NCBI RefSeq assembly: GCF_042453785.1
Contig: NC_091669.1
Location: 33,869,001-33,933,000 of the forward strand
Length of the DNA stretch: 64,000 nucleotides
Source of the DNA: Malus domestica
Taxonomy: Eukaryota > Streptophyta > Magnoliopsida > Rosales > Rosaceae
Direction: 5' to 3'
The notes under the pieces are model-generated. The model was not told where the DNA came from, searched no databases, and saw only the letters and a program-made list of their open reading frames with translations. A program made the position numbers and the translations under genes. Numbering within the stretch: position 1 is the stretch's first letter; each line of letters opens with the position of its first letter. Shown here piece after piece: positions 11,981 through 25,362 of this stretch.

Positions 11981-14138
11981 AGGAAAAACATATTCGATAT
12001 TTTTTTTTTTTTTAAGCGAGACAACTGATGGCAAGCCACGATTATCTATCATTTTCAGGGGTCAGGAAGACTAACGAGGCATTTCAGCTTCCCCTGACCA
12101 GAGTCAAGTAGACTCACCAACTTGGAGCCTCAAACCGTAACCTCCCTGTATTTTTGTACTTTAAGAGCCAAAATCCACGCTCTTACCACCGGGGCACTTC
12201 TTGTGGTTAACAAATTCCATATGTTAATTGGTGTTTCATTAAAAATGATTTGTATTGGAAACTGCCAGGTAAGCCTCTACATTTGGTCGGTGCGTTCGTC
12301 CTACAATATGGTTATTGAATTAGTATAATAATACATAGCCTAGAAGGAAGGGCATTCATAAAGTTCATGTTGAAATGTATTAGATTATCCTTTTCTCTGT
12401 GACCCTCGCCCTTGGTTTTGTACTTTACTTTGGAATCCATTCAAAATCAGTGGCTAGTTTTTCCTTTTCCATTCTTTGTTTCCTAAAACTGAGTAGGGTC
12501 AGTAGTTATAGACTTTCTGAGAGCATGTTAACTGACCTGGACTAGAAATTGAAATAATTTTGATTTGAATTTCTTCCGTTTACTAGAATATGGGTATTTG
12601 AATCATTTCATTTCTTAATTTTTTCTGTGTTTAGTGACACGTGTTTGATTTTCTGTATTTAGCTTCTTTATTTCTAAGTTCCTCGATTCTTTCATTCTCA
12701 CATTAGTATAAAGTAAACATGGCCTAAATTCTTTTTTATTTATTCTTCCAACAACAAAAAAAAACTTATTCTTTGTTTTCTTTTAATTATTGTTATTAAT
12801 ATTAAAAACTAGAAATTGTATTAAAATTTTAAAAATAAAATTTAAAAATATAAAAAATATAAAATGATCATTAAAGCTTTTTAGTGACAACCTTCAAATA
12901 ATTTTTCATCATTGAAGAAGCTATTCATATCTTTAATGATTGGTTCTGGGTAACTATTTCATCACTAAAATTTTATTTATTTGTGAGAAAAATGTGGAAG
13001 AAAAAATGTGATCAACTAATATGGTTATCTGGTTGTGAGGCTTTAGAAAGAAAAAAAAAAGTAAAATATTTTGTGTTTAATTAACTAAATTGCCCTATTA
13101 TTTTTATTTTGGTTATTTTTCTTTAATTTTCTGAATAAATTTGGTCTTTTCACTTTTGTTTTGGTTGACAAAAAGAATTTTGTTAATAGAGTTTAGATTA
13201 TTTATCTAAAATATAAAGCAATTTGTTATTGGCACTATGAATTTTTTATATTTAGAAAAAAATTATAAGAAGTGAAAAATAAAATTTTTAGAATGAGTAC
13301 AACATTTCTCAAAGATAAATAGGAAGTGCTATTCAAAGCTCTCCCACAGAGTACCGCAACAGTAGTAGTGCCAAAAAATGGAAAGTTCTATTTGGAAAAT
13401 TTGAAATAATCAATTTGACTGCGAAACTGAACTAGTCAAAACCCGGAAATCAACTCAAAATTGATGAAAAACGTGTAATGACAAGATTCAAATTAAAAAT
13501 CAATTTGTGCACTTAATGCACAGGCTCGTTCTGGTAGCTTAGTTGGTGACATGATCCTGTTTGATTCGTCCCCCACCTTTACAGCTTCTCTGTTTGTCTT
13601 TTCTTTTGTTTCCTTCTTCAGCCCCTGCTGTCCGCTCTTTTATTATTAAGTTGCATTCTTGCGCGCGGATTCTCATTGTTGAGTTTCAATAATGTTTAGT
13701 GGTTAATTTTCACTAACAACTAAGTTTATTATGTTTTCACAAAACTCTATAAATTTGAGAAATTACGCTTGTCAAGCTGATTTTTATTCTGAAGACATAT
13801 GAGGTCCTTTTTCATATGGGCTTTCATATTAATTTTGCAGGAAATTAAGTCATTAAATTCAATAATCTACATTACATTGAAACACAATAATTATGCAAAG
13901 TGATTAAGTTAAAAATGTTTCTTGCGTGAAACCTTATGTCTACCGTCTCTCTCCTCTATACCCCCTTCCTCTCTCCACCTCTCTCTCTCTTGATCGTTCA
14001 CTCTCATTCTCTCCTCATGAGTTTTTTATTTTTTTATTTTCATGCCTTTTCGCAGAGTACAAGGTGAAGCCCATACGGAGGCTTTGGAGCTAACGGGGCT
14101 CGTCCCCAACCTACTTGAGCAATTTGCCAATCTACCAT
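11981..14138. other. Upstream flank of GAD-A, AT-rich
   Basis: No gene is recognised. The segment at about 11990-12220 is absent from the matching place in unit B. The rest, to about 14045, aligns with 35680-39290 apart from unit B insertions. A stretch near 13527 (TAGCTTAGTTGG) matches a pol III A box but no tRNA fold follows. CT-rich text lies near 13950-14010. Confidence 0.6.
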
Positions 14139-15038
14139 CACTAGTAAAAAAAAACACTTTGCGCGACGCAGGTTCTTCGTCGCACAAAGTCAAAAAACGT
14201 CGCGCAAAACTTTGCTCAACGAACCTTCGTCGCGCGCAAACCGTCACGGCAAGGCAGTGACAGAAGGCTTTGCGCGACGAAGGGGTTACATGCGTCGCGC
14301 AAAGCGCAGTTATAGGTCGCGCAAAGTGACTTTGCGCGACCTAGGACTGAGTCGCGCAAAGTGGCATAGGTGTCTTTGCGTGACGTAGTCATGCGTCGTG
14401 CAAAATGACTTCGTGGTTTTGCACGACGTAGGACATGCATCGCGCAACTTTGCTCGACGTAGGCATGCGTCGGGCAAATCCTTTTTTTTTGTTTTCGTCA
14501 AAAATATTTTTTTTTTAATTTTTAATAAATATTGTAATTAAATTCTAAACAATAATGAATTAACCAAGCAAAAGTATTTAATTATAAAATATATGAAAAT
14601 GTACGTACAAGATGTTCGAACAAAAAAGAAAAAACTACAAGTAGTCTTCTAGGTTTGATATGTCAAGCTACTGGGTATCGACAAGGCAAGGTAGCTCTGA
14701 GGTCGAAGGTGGAGCAAAATTAAGTGCTAGTAGTGAGATTTGGAGGCTAGACATGGCTCGTACACAGTCTCTCACCGTCCCGGTATAGGTCCTCATCTCC
14801 TCGCCCTGGACCTACATAGTCAAATGAATACAACAGTCTAGGAGATGAAGAATCATCAAATTCAGAACATAGTCAACTAAATTTGGTCCAGTCGCAGACG
14901 TGATAGAAACAAGAGGCGCATCAACATCTTTTATGACTTCACTTTGTAATATCATCGCTTGAGGGACCCTGTAAAATAAGAGAGGCTTTCAAGAATTTAA
15001 AAAGCAACGTGATCGAAAATCGCCAACCTTAACAGTAT

Positions 15039-16475
<1,437 letters not shown>

Positions 16476-17640
16476 AATTATCCGCTACACGACCTACATA
16501 GTCATATGAATACAACAGCCTAGGAGATGAAGAATCAAGAGCATTCACTAACATGGAAAAACAATATAGAACTTGCTGAGGTCCTGAAATTCCCAGTAGC
16601 ATTATAACTACCTTTACTATTTGACAACAGTAGGTAACAACCAGTCTAAAATGCCCTTGGTTATGGAAATCTCAACTCGGTTCAAAAGTCATAGGATGTA
16701 GTTAACTATGATTTACGGCTACTAAGTCAAGTTCATTAGTTTTGACTTTAAATAATTCTTAGATTCATACAACTCATAACTCAAATGCAGAAAAATGAAA
16801 CGGTGGTTGGACGGTATCAACCGTATCATTTCATTTAATATAGCAGCAAAGAAAAGAAAAGGCTCGGATGGAAATTGTGGAATTGAAATCATGATGTTGA
16901 CAAATGAAATTGGGCCAAACGACAAATGGAAAAATGATCGCATGAAATTTCAACCAATCATCTATAAACATACATAACACCAGCCATCAATCATCAATCT
17001 ACAAATGCAATTCAAATTTTAGGAAAACCCTAAATGGTGGCAACAGAACAATCATCAATCTACAAATTCTAATTTAAAAACCCTAAAATCCCTACACCAG
17101 AAATTCACATTAATAACAAAACCTTAAATCAAAATTACCTAAATTTTAGAGGGATGACGGCGGGGGTGTTGTCGAAGAGGAGAGAATCGACGGCGGGGTG
17201 ATGGGGTGATGGCCTGGGTTCTCTGGGATGTCGTCGAGAAAGATGATGGGTGGTGCCGTTGTGTTGGTCGACGGCGGTGATGGCTGGTGAGCACTACAAG
17301 GAGAAGGACGATTGAGAGTTGGAGAGACGAGGGAAGGGAGTCGAGGGACTGAGAGTCTGAGAGTGATTCTGGTACTCGGGTGGAATTGGCTGAGGAGGAT
17401 AGTCGGCTGGAGTTAGGAGAAGGATTTGGGTTTGGTTTGGGAAGAGAGACCGAGTGAGAGAGATGAGAGAGCGGAAGGCTTTTGGTTTGGAAAATTTGGG
17501 AAATTTTTAAAAAAAAACGCCTATTTTTTACAATTGCCCCGCCAAAATAATGACAAATGGCGCGACGCAGGTATACATTTCGACGTTGCGCAAGGTTTTT
17601 TTATTTTTTATTTTTTTTAAATATAAATTTTACTGAAAAT
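16476..17640. other. CACTA interior, non-coding
   Basis: The left half is AT-rich. From about 17150 to 17480 it becomes G-rich with GGCGG and GAGAG text that resembles a plant leader or first-exon region read from the other strand. This could be the 5' end of the captured gene, but no protein is recognised. TTTGCGCGACG-type motifs resume near 17560. Confidence 0.4.
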
Positions 17641-17654
17641 TTACTTAATAAATA

Positions 17655-18965
17655 TATATACCTTTGAACTTGATGGAATACGCATTGTACGAAATTAATT
17701 TCAACGATCCAACCGTCAAAATTGTTTGTATATATTCCGAGATCACATACGCCAAAAATTGGAAAAAACAAACATCCAAATATCAAGTAACGGGAAAAAA
17801 CCTTTCGACGGTTATAAACGAAAAATCACGATTTAACGGTTATTTTAACTCCAATTTGATGACTTTTTACAACTACATTCCTTGAGCCTATATCAATACA
17901 ACGAACCAATTCGATTGTCAATTTAAAATATTTACACAAGCGGATACCACAAAATGTTATGTTAAACTTAATGATAGTATAAATAAACTCCAAGTGTTAG
18001 GAAATCTATCGTTTTGATGAAATACGCATTCTACGAAACTAATTTCAACGATCCAACCATCAAACTTGTTTGTATATATTCCGAGATCGCATACGCCAAA
18101 AATTGGAAAAAAACAAACATCCAAAGATCAAGTAACGAGACAAAACCTTTCGACAGTTATAAACGAAAAATCACGATTTAACGGTTATTTTAACTCCGAT
18201 TTTGATGATTTTTTACAGCTACACTCCTTGAGCCTATATGAATACAACGAACCGATTCCATCCTCAATTTAAAATATTTACACAAGCGGATACCACAAAG
18301 TGTTATGTTAAACTTAATGATAGTATAAATAAACTCTAAGTGTTAGGGAATCTATCGTTTTGATGGGATACGCATTGTACGAAACTAATTTCAACGATCC
18401 AACCGTCAAACTTGTTTGCATATATTCCGAGATCGCATACGCCAAAAATTGAGAAAAACAAACATTCAAATATCAAGTAACGGGACAAACCTTTTCGACG
18501 GTTATAAACAAAAACGCACGATTTAACGGTAGTTTTAACTCCGATTTTGATGATTTTTTATAGCTACACTCCTTGACCCTATATGAATACAATGAACTAA
18601 TTCGATCTTCAATTTTAAAATATTTACACTAGTGGATACCACAAAATATTATGTTATACTTGATGAAAGTATAAATAAACTATAAGTGATAGTGAATGTA
18701 ATGTTTTGTATGAAACTAGTTTCAACGATCCAACCGTCAAACGTATATGTACATGCTTCGAGATTGCGTACGCCAAAAATCGCAAAAAACAAACGTTCAG
18801 AGATCAAGTAACGGGACAAAACTTTTAGACGGTTATAAATGAAAAAGCACGATTTAACGGTAGTTTTAACTCCGATTTTGATGATTTTTTAGAGCTACAC
18901 TCCTTAATCCTATATGAATACAATGAAGTAATTTGATCGTCAATTTAAAACATTTATACAAGTGG
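17655..18965. repeat. Tandem array, unit about 345 bp, within CACTA
   Basis: Near-identical blocks start at about 17671, 18016, 18361 and 18706 (spacing 345 bp). Each contains TTTCAACGATCCAACCGTCA, then ACGGTTATAAACG, then GATTTTGATGATTTTT. Further single copies follow at about 19200-19468, and at 20212-20570 after the nested hAT. Several copies keep a partly open plus-strand frame containing FNDPTVK and FNSDFDDF. No known protein is recognised. Confidence 0.85.
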
Positions 18966-19189
18966 ATACCACAAAAGAAAAAGGCATTACAAGAACCCCA
19001 AAAGAAGAGCAAAAGAAAAAAAAAAACCACTTTGCGCGACGTAGGTCCACCTGCGTTGCGCAAAGCTGTTTTGCACGACGCATGTGTACATACGTCGCGC
19101 AAAGTGTTTTTTTTTTTTTTTTCCTTTTGCTTTTCTTTTGCCCTTTTGCTTATGAGTACAAAATAAATAAATTAAAATGTACTTACTAA

Positions 19190-20570
19190 ATATATATACC
19201 ATTGAACTTGATGGGAAACGCATTATACGAAATTAGTTTCAACGAGCCAACCGTTAAACTTGTTCGTATATGCTTCGAGATCACGTACGCCAAAAAGCAC
19301 AATTCAAACTTGTTCGTATATATATACATTCAGAGATCAAGTAACGGGACAAACCTTTTCGACGGTTATAAACGAAAAAGCACGATTTAACGGTAGTTTT
19401 AACTCCGATTTTGATGATTTTTTAGAGCGACACTCCTTGACCCTATATGAATACAATGAACTAATTCGCAAGGGCGGAGCCAAGATTTTTTTCTTGGGTG
19501 GGCTAGTTGAAAATAGTACCATAAAATCATATGTTTATTTTTTTGCTTATATAAAATATATAATAATCAATATAAAAGAACAACAATATAATATAAACTA
19601 TTCTCAAAATTATAACCCTAACCGATAAATTCAAGGACCATATAAATAATTAACCTACTAATTAAATCAAGAACAAGTAAATAAAGAGATTAAGAACGTA
19701 CCAAAGGTGACATTCATTGAAAAATTGCAACGGAAAGTCAGGAATTGCAGAGATAGGGATTTAATTGTGTATTTAAAGAACTTATTAATCTTTTCTTGAG
19801 TAAGAAGCACAGATGCTAAATTACATAGGGTAAATGGTCGTTTTCTTTAAAGAATAGAGTAAAGGGGGACTGGAGATAAAACTAATTTATAATTTTTAGC
19901 ATAAAACTATTATTTATTACCTCTCCTCTACTAAATATACATTAAATAATAATATGTATTGAAATTGAGTAGGCTATAAGCATGAGTTTACAAAAGAATA
20001 GATCTATTCACAAACCCATTTTTACTTCCAACACAGCCTTATTCATATTTTGTCAGTGATCATTTTCAATTCATTCGATCTAAAGAACCGACAATTAAGA
20101 GAAGTGTGTAAGAAGTAAAAATAAGTACACAAATAACACTACCCTTATAGAAAACCTCCCTGGGCTACAGCCCACCTTAGCCTTGTGGGTGGCTACGCCA
20201 TTGCTAATTCGATCTTCAATTTAAAATATTTACACTAGTGGATACCACAAAATCTTATGTTATACTTGATGAAAGTATAAATAAACTCTAAGTGATAGTG
20301 AATGCATTGTTTTGATGGGAAATGCATTGTACGAAACTAGTTTCAACGATCCAACCGTCAAACTTATTTGTACATGCTTCGAGATCGCGTACACTAAAAA
20401 TCGCAAAAAACAAACATTCAGAGATCAAGTAACGGGACAAAACTTTCCGACGATTATAAATGAAAAAACACGATTTAACGGTAGTTTTAACTCCGATTTT
20501 GATGATTTTTTAGAGCTACACTCCTTAACCCTATATGAATACAATGAACTAATTTGATCGTCAATTTGCC
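19190..20570. repeat. Outlying copies of the 345-bp repeat, split by a hAT insertion
   Basis: One block starts at about 19200 and is interrupted at 19469. It resumes at 20212 in the middle of the same repeat text, and a further block starts at about 20312. TTTGCGCGACG-type motifs flank both sides. Confidence 0.75.
19469..20203. mobile_element. hAT-type non-autonomous element nested in CACTA
   Basis: 735 bp, with inverted ends CAAGGGCGGAGCCA and, from the right, CAATGGCGTAGCCA. It is flanked by a perfect 8-bp duplication CTAATTCG (19461-19468 and 20204-20211), the hAT hallmark. It is AT-rich inside, with no transposase. It interrupts a copy of the 345-bp repeat, so it is the youngest layer here. 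Confidence 0.92.
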
Positions 20571-20696
20571 TTCCTTCGTCGTGCAAAGTGCCGTTGCGCA
20601 AAGCTACTTTGCGCGACGTTTTATGTTTAGCGTCGCGCAAACATACTTTGCGCGACGAAATTTCCTACGTTGCGCAAACATGTTTTTGTACTAGTG

Positions 20697-21822
20697 CATT
20701 GATTTCTATGCATATAGGAAACTTGTATTTCTCATTGACAAATCCTTCTTTGTTTATGTTGCTATTTCTCAATTTGGTCCCACTTCTGGTTCATTTTGTT
20801 ACTAAAAACAAAGAAGGAAACTCAGTACCATATGCCTAGCAATCCTTGGTAAAGCTTATTTATGATTTCGTCTTGAACCTAGTAAACGAACAAACAGGTG
20901 GTCTTTCCAGAAATGTAAAACAAAAGTTTTTCTCTCGCATCTCGGTCACTTTTACATTTTTTGTTATTTCGTAATCCCTTAGGTATGATACCTTATAACT
21001 TTACGGTTACAAGTCATTTTCTCAATATTTGGATCTCTCATTTTCTATTTTATTAGTGTTACCATAATGGGATTCCAAAAAAAAAGGGCTTCATTTTTTA
21101 AGCTTTTCATTACCCGTAGAAGTCCCACTGCAGTTGGCACCCTTTTTAGTACTCCTTGAGCTAATTCCTCTTGTTTTCGCAGCTTATAAAAGAGGCAAAC
21201 TATTTCAAAATTTTCTTTCCCCATCTCTCTACATCAAATTGCGAAAGAAATAACAAAAACCAGAACGAAAGCATATTAATATTGGATTTTCTGTATCGGC
21301 CTTTCGAAACAACTTTCTGAAAAAATAATTACCCTTACAAAGGACACAATTACATTTATGAAGTGTGGAAAATAATTCCTAAAAAAAGAAAAAAAAACCT
21401 GTGTATAACTAAAAATAGAAAAAAAAATCAATTGCATTAAACATATTATTAAAAAATAAAAAGACAAAAGCCCTATGCATCTTTTTCTCCCCCTTTCAAT
21501 TTATTTTCTTGACCATAAGCCCTTTCCCCTAGTAACAATCCCCAAATCTTGCAGTGCAGCCACCAAAAGAAGCTTAATTGGGACTCTTTCTCCTTGGCCT
21601 AGTTGGGTAAGAATATTAAGTACTCGTTTGAAATTACTTTTAAAAAAAATATAATTGGGACTCTTTCTCCTTGGCCTTGTTGGGTAAGAATATTAAGTAC
21701 TCGTTTGAAATTACTTTTAAAAAAATATCTAAAAACTTTTTTTGTTACAACATTTTTAGAATCAATTTTTAGTAAAATTGTAAGTGAATTGACAAAGTTG
21801 GAAATGGAAGCAGCCACCACAA
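20697..21822. other. Intergenic, between CACTA and the snoRNA promoter, unit A
   Basis: No gene is seen. 20697-21180 has no counterpart in unit B and carries, with 14056-14138, the DNA that hosts the CACTA. From about 21190 homology with unit B resumes. A 79-bp head-to-tail duplication occupies about 21576-21726 and is single in unit B (about 46080-46150). Confidence 0.6.
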
Positions 21823-21970
21823 TGGGCTTTGTTCGAAAGTGGATTTAATGGGCTTACATCTAATTGGGCCTTGGGTTACTATCAAGCAACTCCACCGCAT
21901 TGTCTATACTTGGACCGGGCCTAAAATTCTCAATGAAATTAGGGTTTGAAAGTGACGAGAGCCTATATAA
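21823..21970 (+). promoter_or_regulatory. Site II / telo-box / TATA promoter, unit A
   Basis: Three TGGGCY site II motifs (21823, 21849, 21865) are followed by a telo-box-like ATTAGGGTTT (21938-21947) and a TATATAA at about 21964. This combination is known from plant snoRNA and ribosomal-protein gene promoters. The same order is kept in unit B (46257-46409) although surrounding DNA has changed. Probable target: the snoRNA candidates at 22147 and 22358. Confidence 0.6.
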
Positions 21971-22146
21971 TCGAATCGCCTCCTCCAACCCTCTCACTCT
22001 ACCTCCGCCCCTGACTCTTCACCTTCCTCGAATCTGTTCTATTTCTGCTAAACCCACATTTTGTTTGCCTTTATGTTATTTGATTTTGCCTGCGTGTTTT
22101 TTGATTTGTTTTGAAATTAGGGTTTATGTTGGTGGAAGGGGGATTT

Positions 22147-22239
22147 GGGATTGAAGTGATGCTACTTTCCCCATATGATCGAAGCTGATTCAAACTTGCG
22201 CTATATTTTAATTTCCAAGCCAGAACTCTGATCTCTCCC
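22147..22239 (+). ncRNA. Candidate C/D-box snoRNA 1, unit A
   Basis: C-box-like AGTGATGC follows a short 5' stem segment GGGA. An internal CTGA (D' box) occurs after GATCGAAG, and a final CTGA (22228-22231) is followed by TCTCTCCC that can pair with the 5' GGGA. It is paralogous to candidate 2 (shared TTTCCCC and ATGATCGAAGCTGA text). It lies downstream of a site II/telo-box promoter. The target RNA is not identified and the C box is imperfect. Confidence 0.4.
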
Positions 22240-22357
22240 AATTCCCCAAAATCCACCCTCTTTTTTTTTTTTTTTTTCAAATTAATTTTTCTCAATTTCT
22301 TGGTTTTTAATTTAGTTATTTTATGAATTTGGTATCGAAAAAAATAGAGAAAAGAAA

Positions 22358-22464
22358 AGATGAAAGTAATGATTATTTCCCCAAATGATGGAAGCTGAAA
22401 TAACTGAGCAACTTACATCTCTGTATACCGCAGAGATACGAATCCAGGTGCATCTGATCCATCT
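22358..22464 (+). ncRNA. Candidate C/D-box snoRNA 2, unit A (degenerate C box)
   Basis: Equivalent to 46746-46852. The terminal stem is AGATGAA with TCCATCT. The C box is AGTAATGA, which loses the invariant TGATGA. The D box CTGA is at 22454-22457. A conserved internal hairpin, ATCTCTG with CAGAGAT, encloses TATACCG. The C-box change suggests this copy may be inactive while unit B keeps a canonical version. Confidence 0.4.
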
Positions 22465-24167
22465 TTCTCCACCATATACATATTATACATCTTTTTTTTC
22501 TTTTAATTTTTAATTTTCTATAATTTTTTATATTTTATGTTATGCTAATTTCGTTGGTACAATAAAATACAATGCATTTTGTGTATGATTTTATTATTTT
22601 TGTCTGTTTTATTGGTTCGATTTATCCTCTTTTTTTATTTTTTTATGGGTTTATTCTCGCGGGAGTTTATACACGCGGCATTTAGACGGAGTTCACAATT
22701 GAACAGTGTGAAGGGATATTTAGGTGCATGTGGACATGCAAACGTAATCAGTAATCCAGTCCCTTGTAAAATAAGACAATTTGTATGACACAATTTGTAT
22801 AATTATTTGAATTTTTTATTTAAAATTAAACATAAATAATATCTGAAGAAAACTGATCGGACGATATACGATAAACGGTTAGGATGTGGGGATTTCTAAA
22901 ATCCCTACAAAATAGATCCGAAGAGAATTCCTTTCCCTAACCTTTTATCAAAGGTGAGTGAGACAAGTAAAAATACTTCATAAAAAGTAGGAGACTTTGT
23001 CACTTCACAATTTAAGGTCAATTTTTATAATAATATTATAAAATATTGTGCAAAAACATGAAATGACATAAGTCCATGTTCTCTTAACATTATTGAAAAA
23101 GACTAGACCCTAATGGCAAATTATTCTTTCAAAAAAAGAAATTGAAAATTATCATAGTACTTAATTGAAAATTTGAAGGATTACAAGTTTTAAATTTAAG
23201 AGTATTAAACCAAACGTGATTTAATCAAGATTTTAAAAGAGAAACTCCAACTGCATTAAACCAAATTCATCATCTATCCTTCAAAGTTCCGAGAAAATTC
23301 ACTTAAAAGTCATGTCGAGTCAAGATATCGACATATCTTTGGTGGATATATATCACCAGGTAAGAGATTCTCTCCACCAAACCCATCGGATCAAGTGATC
23401 TTGGTCTTCTAAATTTCATCCAACGGTCCACTTGTTTTGATCCCTTAAAAGCTGTGATAATTTTTAGCCGTTAGATAAAATTTGGAAGGTCCGGAACACT
23501 TGATCCGATGATCTTGGTAGAAGAGATCCGAAGAGGATCTCTTTCCATATCAATAGGTACGAACCATCTGCCATTATTTTTTGAAATGCATTTGCCAATG
23601 AAGAACATTACTCGGGCTTGGTAGTATCGGTTAACAGACTTCAGACAGTGTATCCTAAGATGAACCAAACAAAGATTACAACAATTCTTTTTGTGAAAAT
23701 GCTTTTAAAACCAATTCTTATTAAAAATCCAAGTAGATCTTAGAAAATCACTTTAAAGTACTTTTTGCAAAAAACAGATATTTGGTGCTTCTTTCAAAAA
23801 GCATTTTAAGTTCTTTTTGTAAAAAGCACATAAGTGATTTTGAAATTCAAAATCAATTTCTCTAAAGACGTTTTTCAAAAACAGTTTGCAACGAACCCTG
23901 AAATGTTATTCTATAAAGAGAGGAGTCAAAATTTGAGGTGTGTCATGAAGAAGGAAAATTGCTGAAGCTAGCAACCGACGAGGAAGAAAGAACAGGCAAA
24001 TCAATAAGAGTCGAGAATCCAAATGGTGCACAAGAAACTAACACACTCAAGAAACAGATGAGTCAACAACTCTAACATAACACCAGAGGGGGAAGTTTCC
24101 GCCACCCTTGTCTTCGCCTTTTCCGCCCTTCCTGCCATATTTCAAAATACACAAGTCCACAGTTGCC
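22465..24167. other. Intergenic between snoRNA candidates and ICDH-A
   Basis: No gene is seen. It contains repeat text near 22830-22930 related to that near 8300 and 32200, a MITE (23359-23546), and sequence shared with unit B before the ICDH 3' end. Confidence 0.6.
23359..23546. mobile_element. Small MITE (188 bp), unit A only
   Basis: The termini GGTAAGAGATTCTCT and, inverted from the right, GGAAAGAGATCCTCT match well. The flanks ATATCACCA and ATATCAATA are a diverged 9-bp target duplication. Unit B at about 47930-47945 has the unoccupied site. It is probably Mutator-like by TSD length and carries no coding capacity. Confidence 0.7.
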
Positions 24168-25362
24168 CAGTGGCGGATCTACAGAAGGACCTGGGAGGTC
24201 CCAAGACCCCTCGACGACCCTAAATTGATGTTAGAAATTTTCCGGAGGACCCCTCAAACACGAGGTCTGTGCTGCTGTGCAGGTTTCAGATTGCAGGTTG
24301 CAGGTTGCAACAGAGAAGAAGACAGCGGGGAAGAAGAAAGAAAATAGGGGTTTTTAACAAAGGAAAACTAATGAAAATGGCTTGAAAATTTTGAGTTTTA
24401 ATGATAAGAACAAAATAAAGGGTAAAGTGAATAGTACCAGAATTGACTTTTTAGTGTAAAAATGTGGTTTTTCGTTAAAGTGAACAGTACCGGGTGCTTT
24501 TCATTAAAGTTCCCTTTTAACAATTGGTCCAAAATGGCAGTGTTTTGGCCAATTGTTTTAAGTTTATAAAAAAAAAAATAGGGAGACAAAAAACACTCTT
24601 TTGTCCATGAGTCTTGGGCCATGAATGATGACTCCATATTGTTTTAATTTTAAAGCCCAGCCCCTTAGCCCCACATCTTTCCCTAGAGTTCTCTCTTTCC
24701 CCGCTGCTTTTCCCCCAATTCCCCATTATTTGGTTCCCTCCTTCCCCCAATTTCAAAACCCTAAATTTCTAATCCCACCCGTGACCCAATCCTATATTAT
24801 AATTACATAAATCAAATATCACATGTTTCAATTCTCCACTCCACCACTATTTGGTTCAAAATTAAAGTAAATTTTTTGAAATTCTAATCTAATCTCAATT
24901 AAATTATATTAGACATTGATGGAGATTTTTAGTCTATTATTGATATGATTGTTGATATGTTTTATGTTTGTGTACTCATAAAACATTTGCATATGTATAT
25001 TTGCTTGTTTTTTGTTTTACCGGTTGCAACCGCTTCAGTAGAAAGGACATTTTCCGCTATGAATATCATCAAGGGTCAACTTTGCAACAAAAGGGAGATC
25101 AATGGTTGAGTGACACCTTAGTTGTTTACATTGAGAAAGATGTTTTTTCATGTATTGGTAATGAAGCTATCATGGAACATTTTTAGACTATGAAACCTCG
25201 TCGTGGACGCTTGAATTAGGATTTTATAACTTGTAATGATGTTTTGCATATGATTTTTGAATGAAATGTATTATATTTAACTTCTCAATATTATTTTTGT
25301 CTATAAATTTTTTACCTTTATTATTGGGACCCTCCGAGTTAAAAATCCTGAATCCGCCACTG
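24168..25362 (+). mobile_element. hAT element with transposase remnant, downstream of ICDH-A
   Basis: 1,195 bp, with ends CAGTGGCGGATC and GAATCCGCCACTG. The 8-bp target duplication is CAGTTGCC (24160-24167) against CAATTGCC (25363-25370), one change. The unoccupied site is seen in unit B at 48323-48330. Near 25019-25185 the plus strand encodes the hAT C-terminal dimerisation region (TASVERTFSAMNIIKGQL and, in another frame, GDQWLSDTLVVYIEKD), so a frameshift separates them. The catalytic core is missing, so it is a deleted derivative. A 154-bp element is nested inside. Confidence 0.9.
24361..24514. mobile_element. 154-bp MITE nested in the hAT element
   Basis: A perfect 9-bp duplication TTTTAACAA flanks it (24352-24360 and 24515-24523). 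The ends AGGAAAACTAATGAAAA and, inverted, GGGAACTTTAATGAAAA form imperfect terminal repeats. The TSD length points to a Mutator-like origin. Related text occurs near 42785 and 40850. Confidence 0.75.

Noticed and set aside
13527-13575. tRNA-like A box (TAGCTTAGTTGG), with a copy near 38650
   Set aside because: No B box at the right distance and no cloverleaf stems; possibly an old SINE head, but not a tRNA gene.
18933-19223. Several short overlapping open frames near 18933-19223
   Set aside because: They run through TTTGCGCGACG motifs and T-tracts of the CACTA interior in both strands with no protein-like composition.
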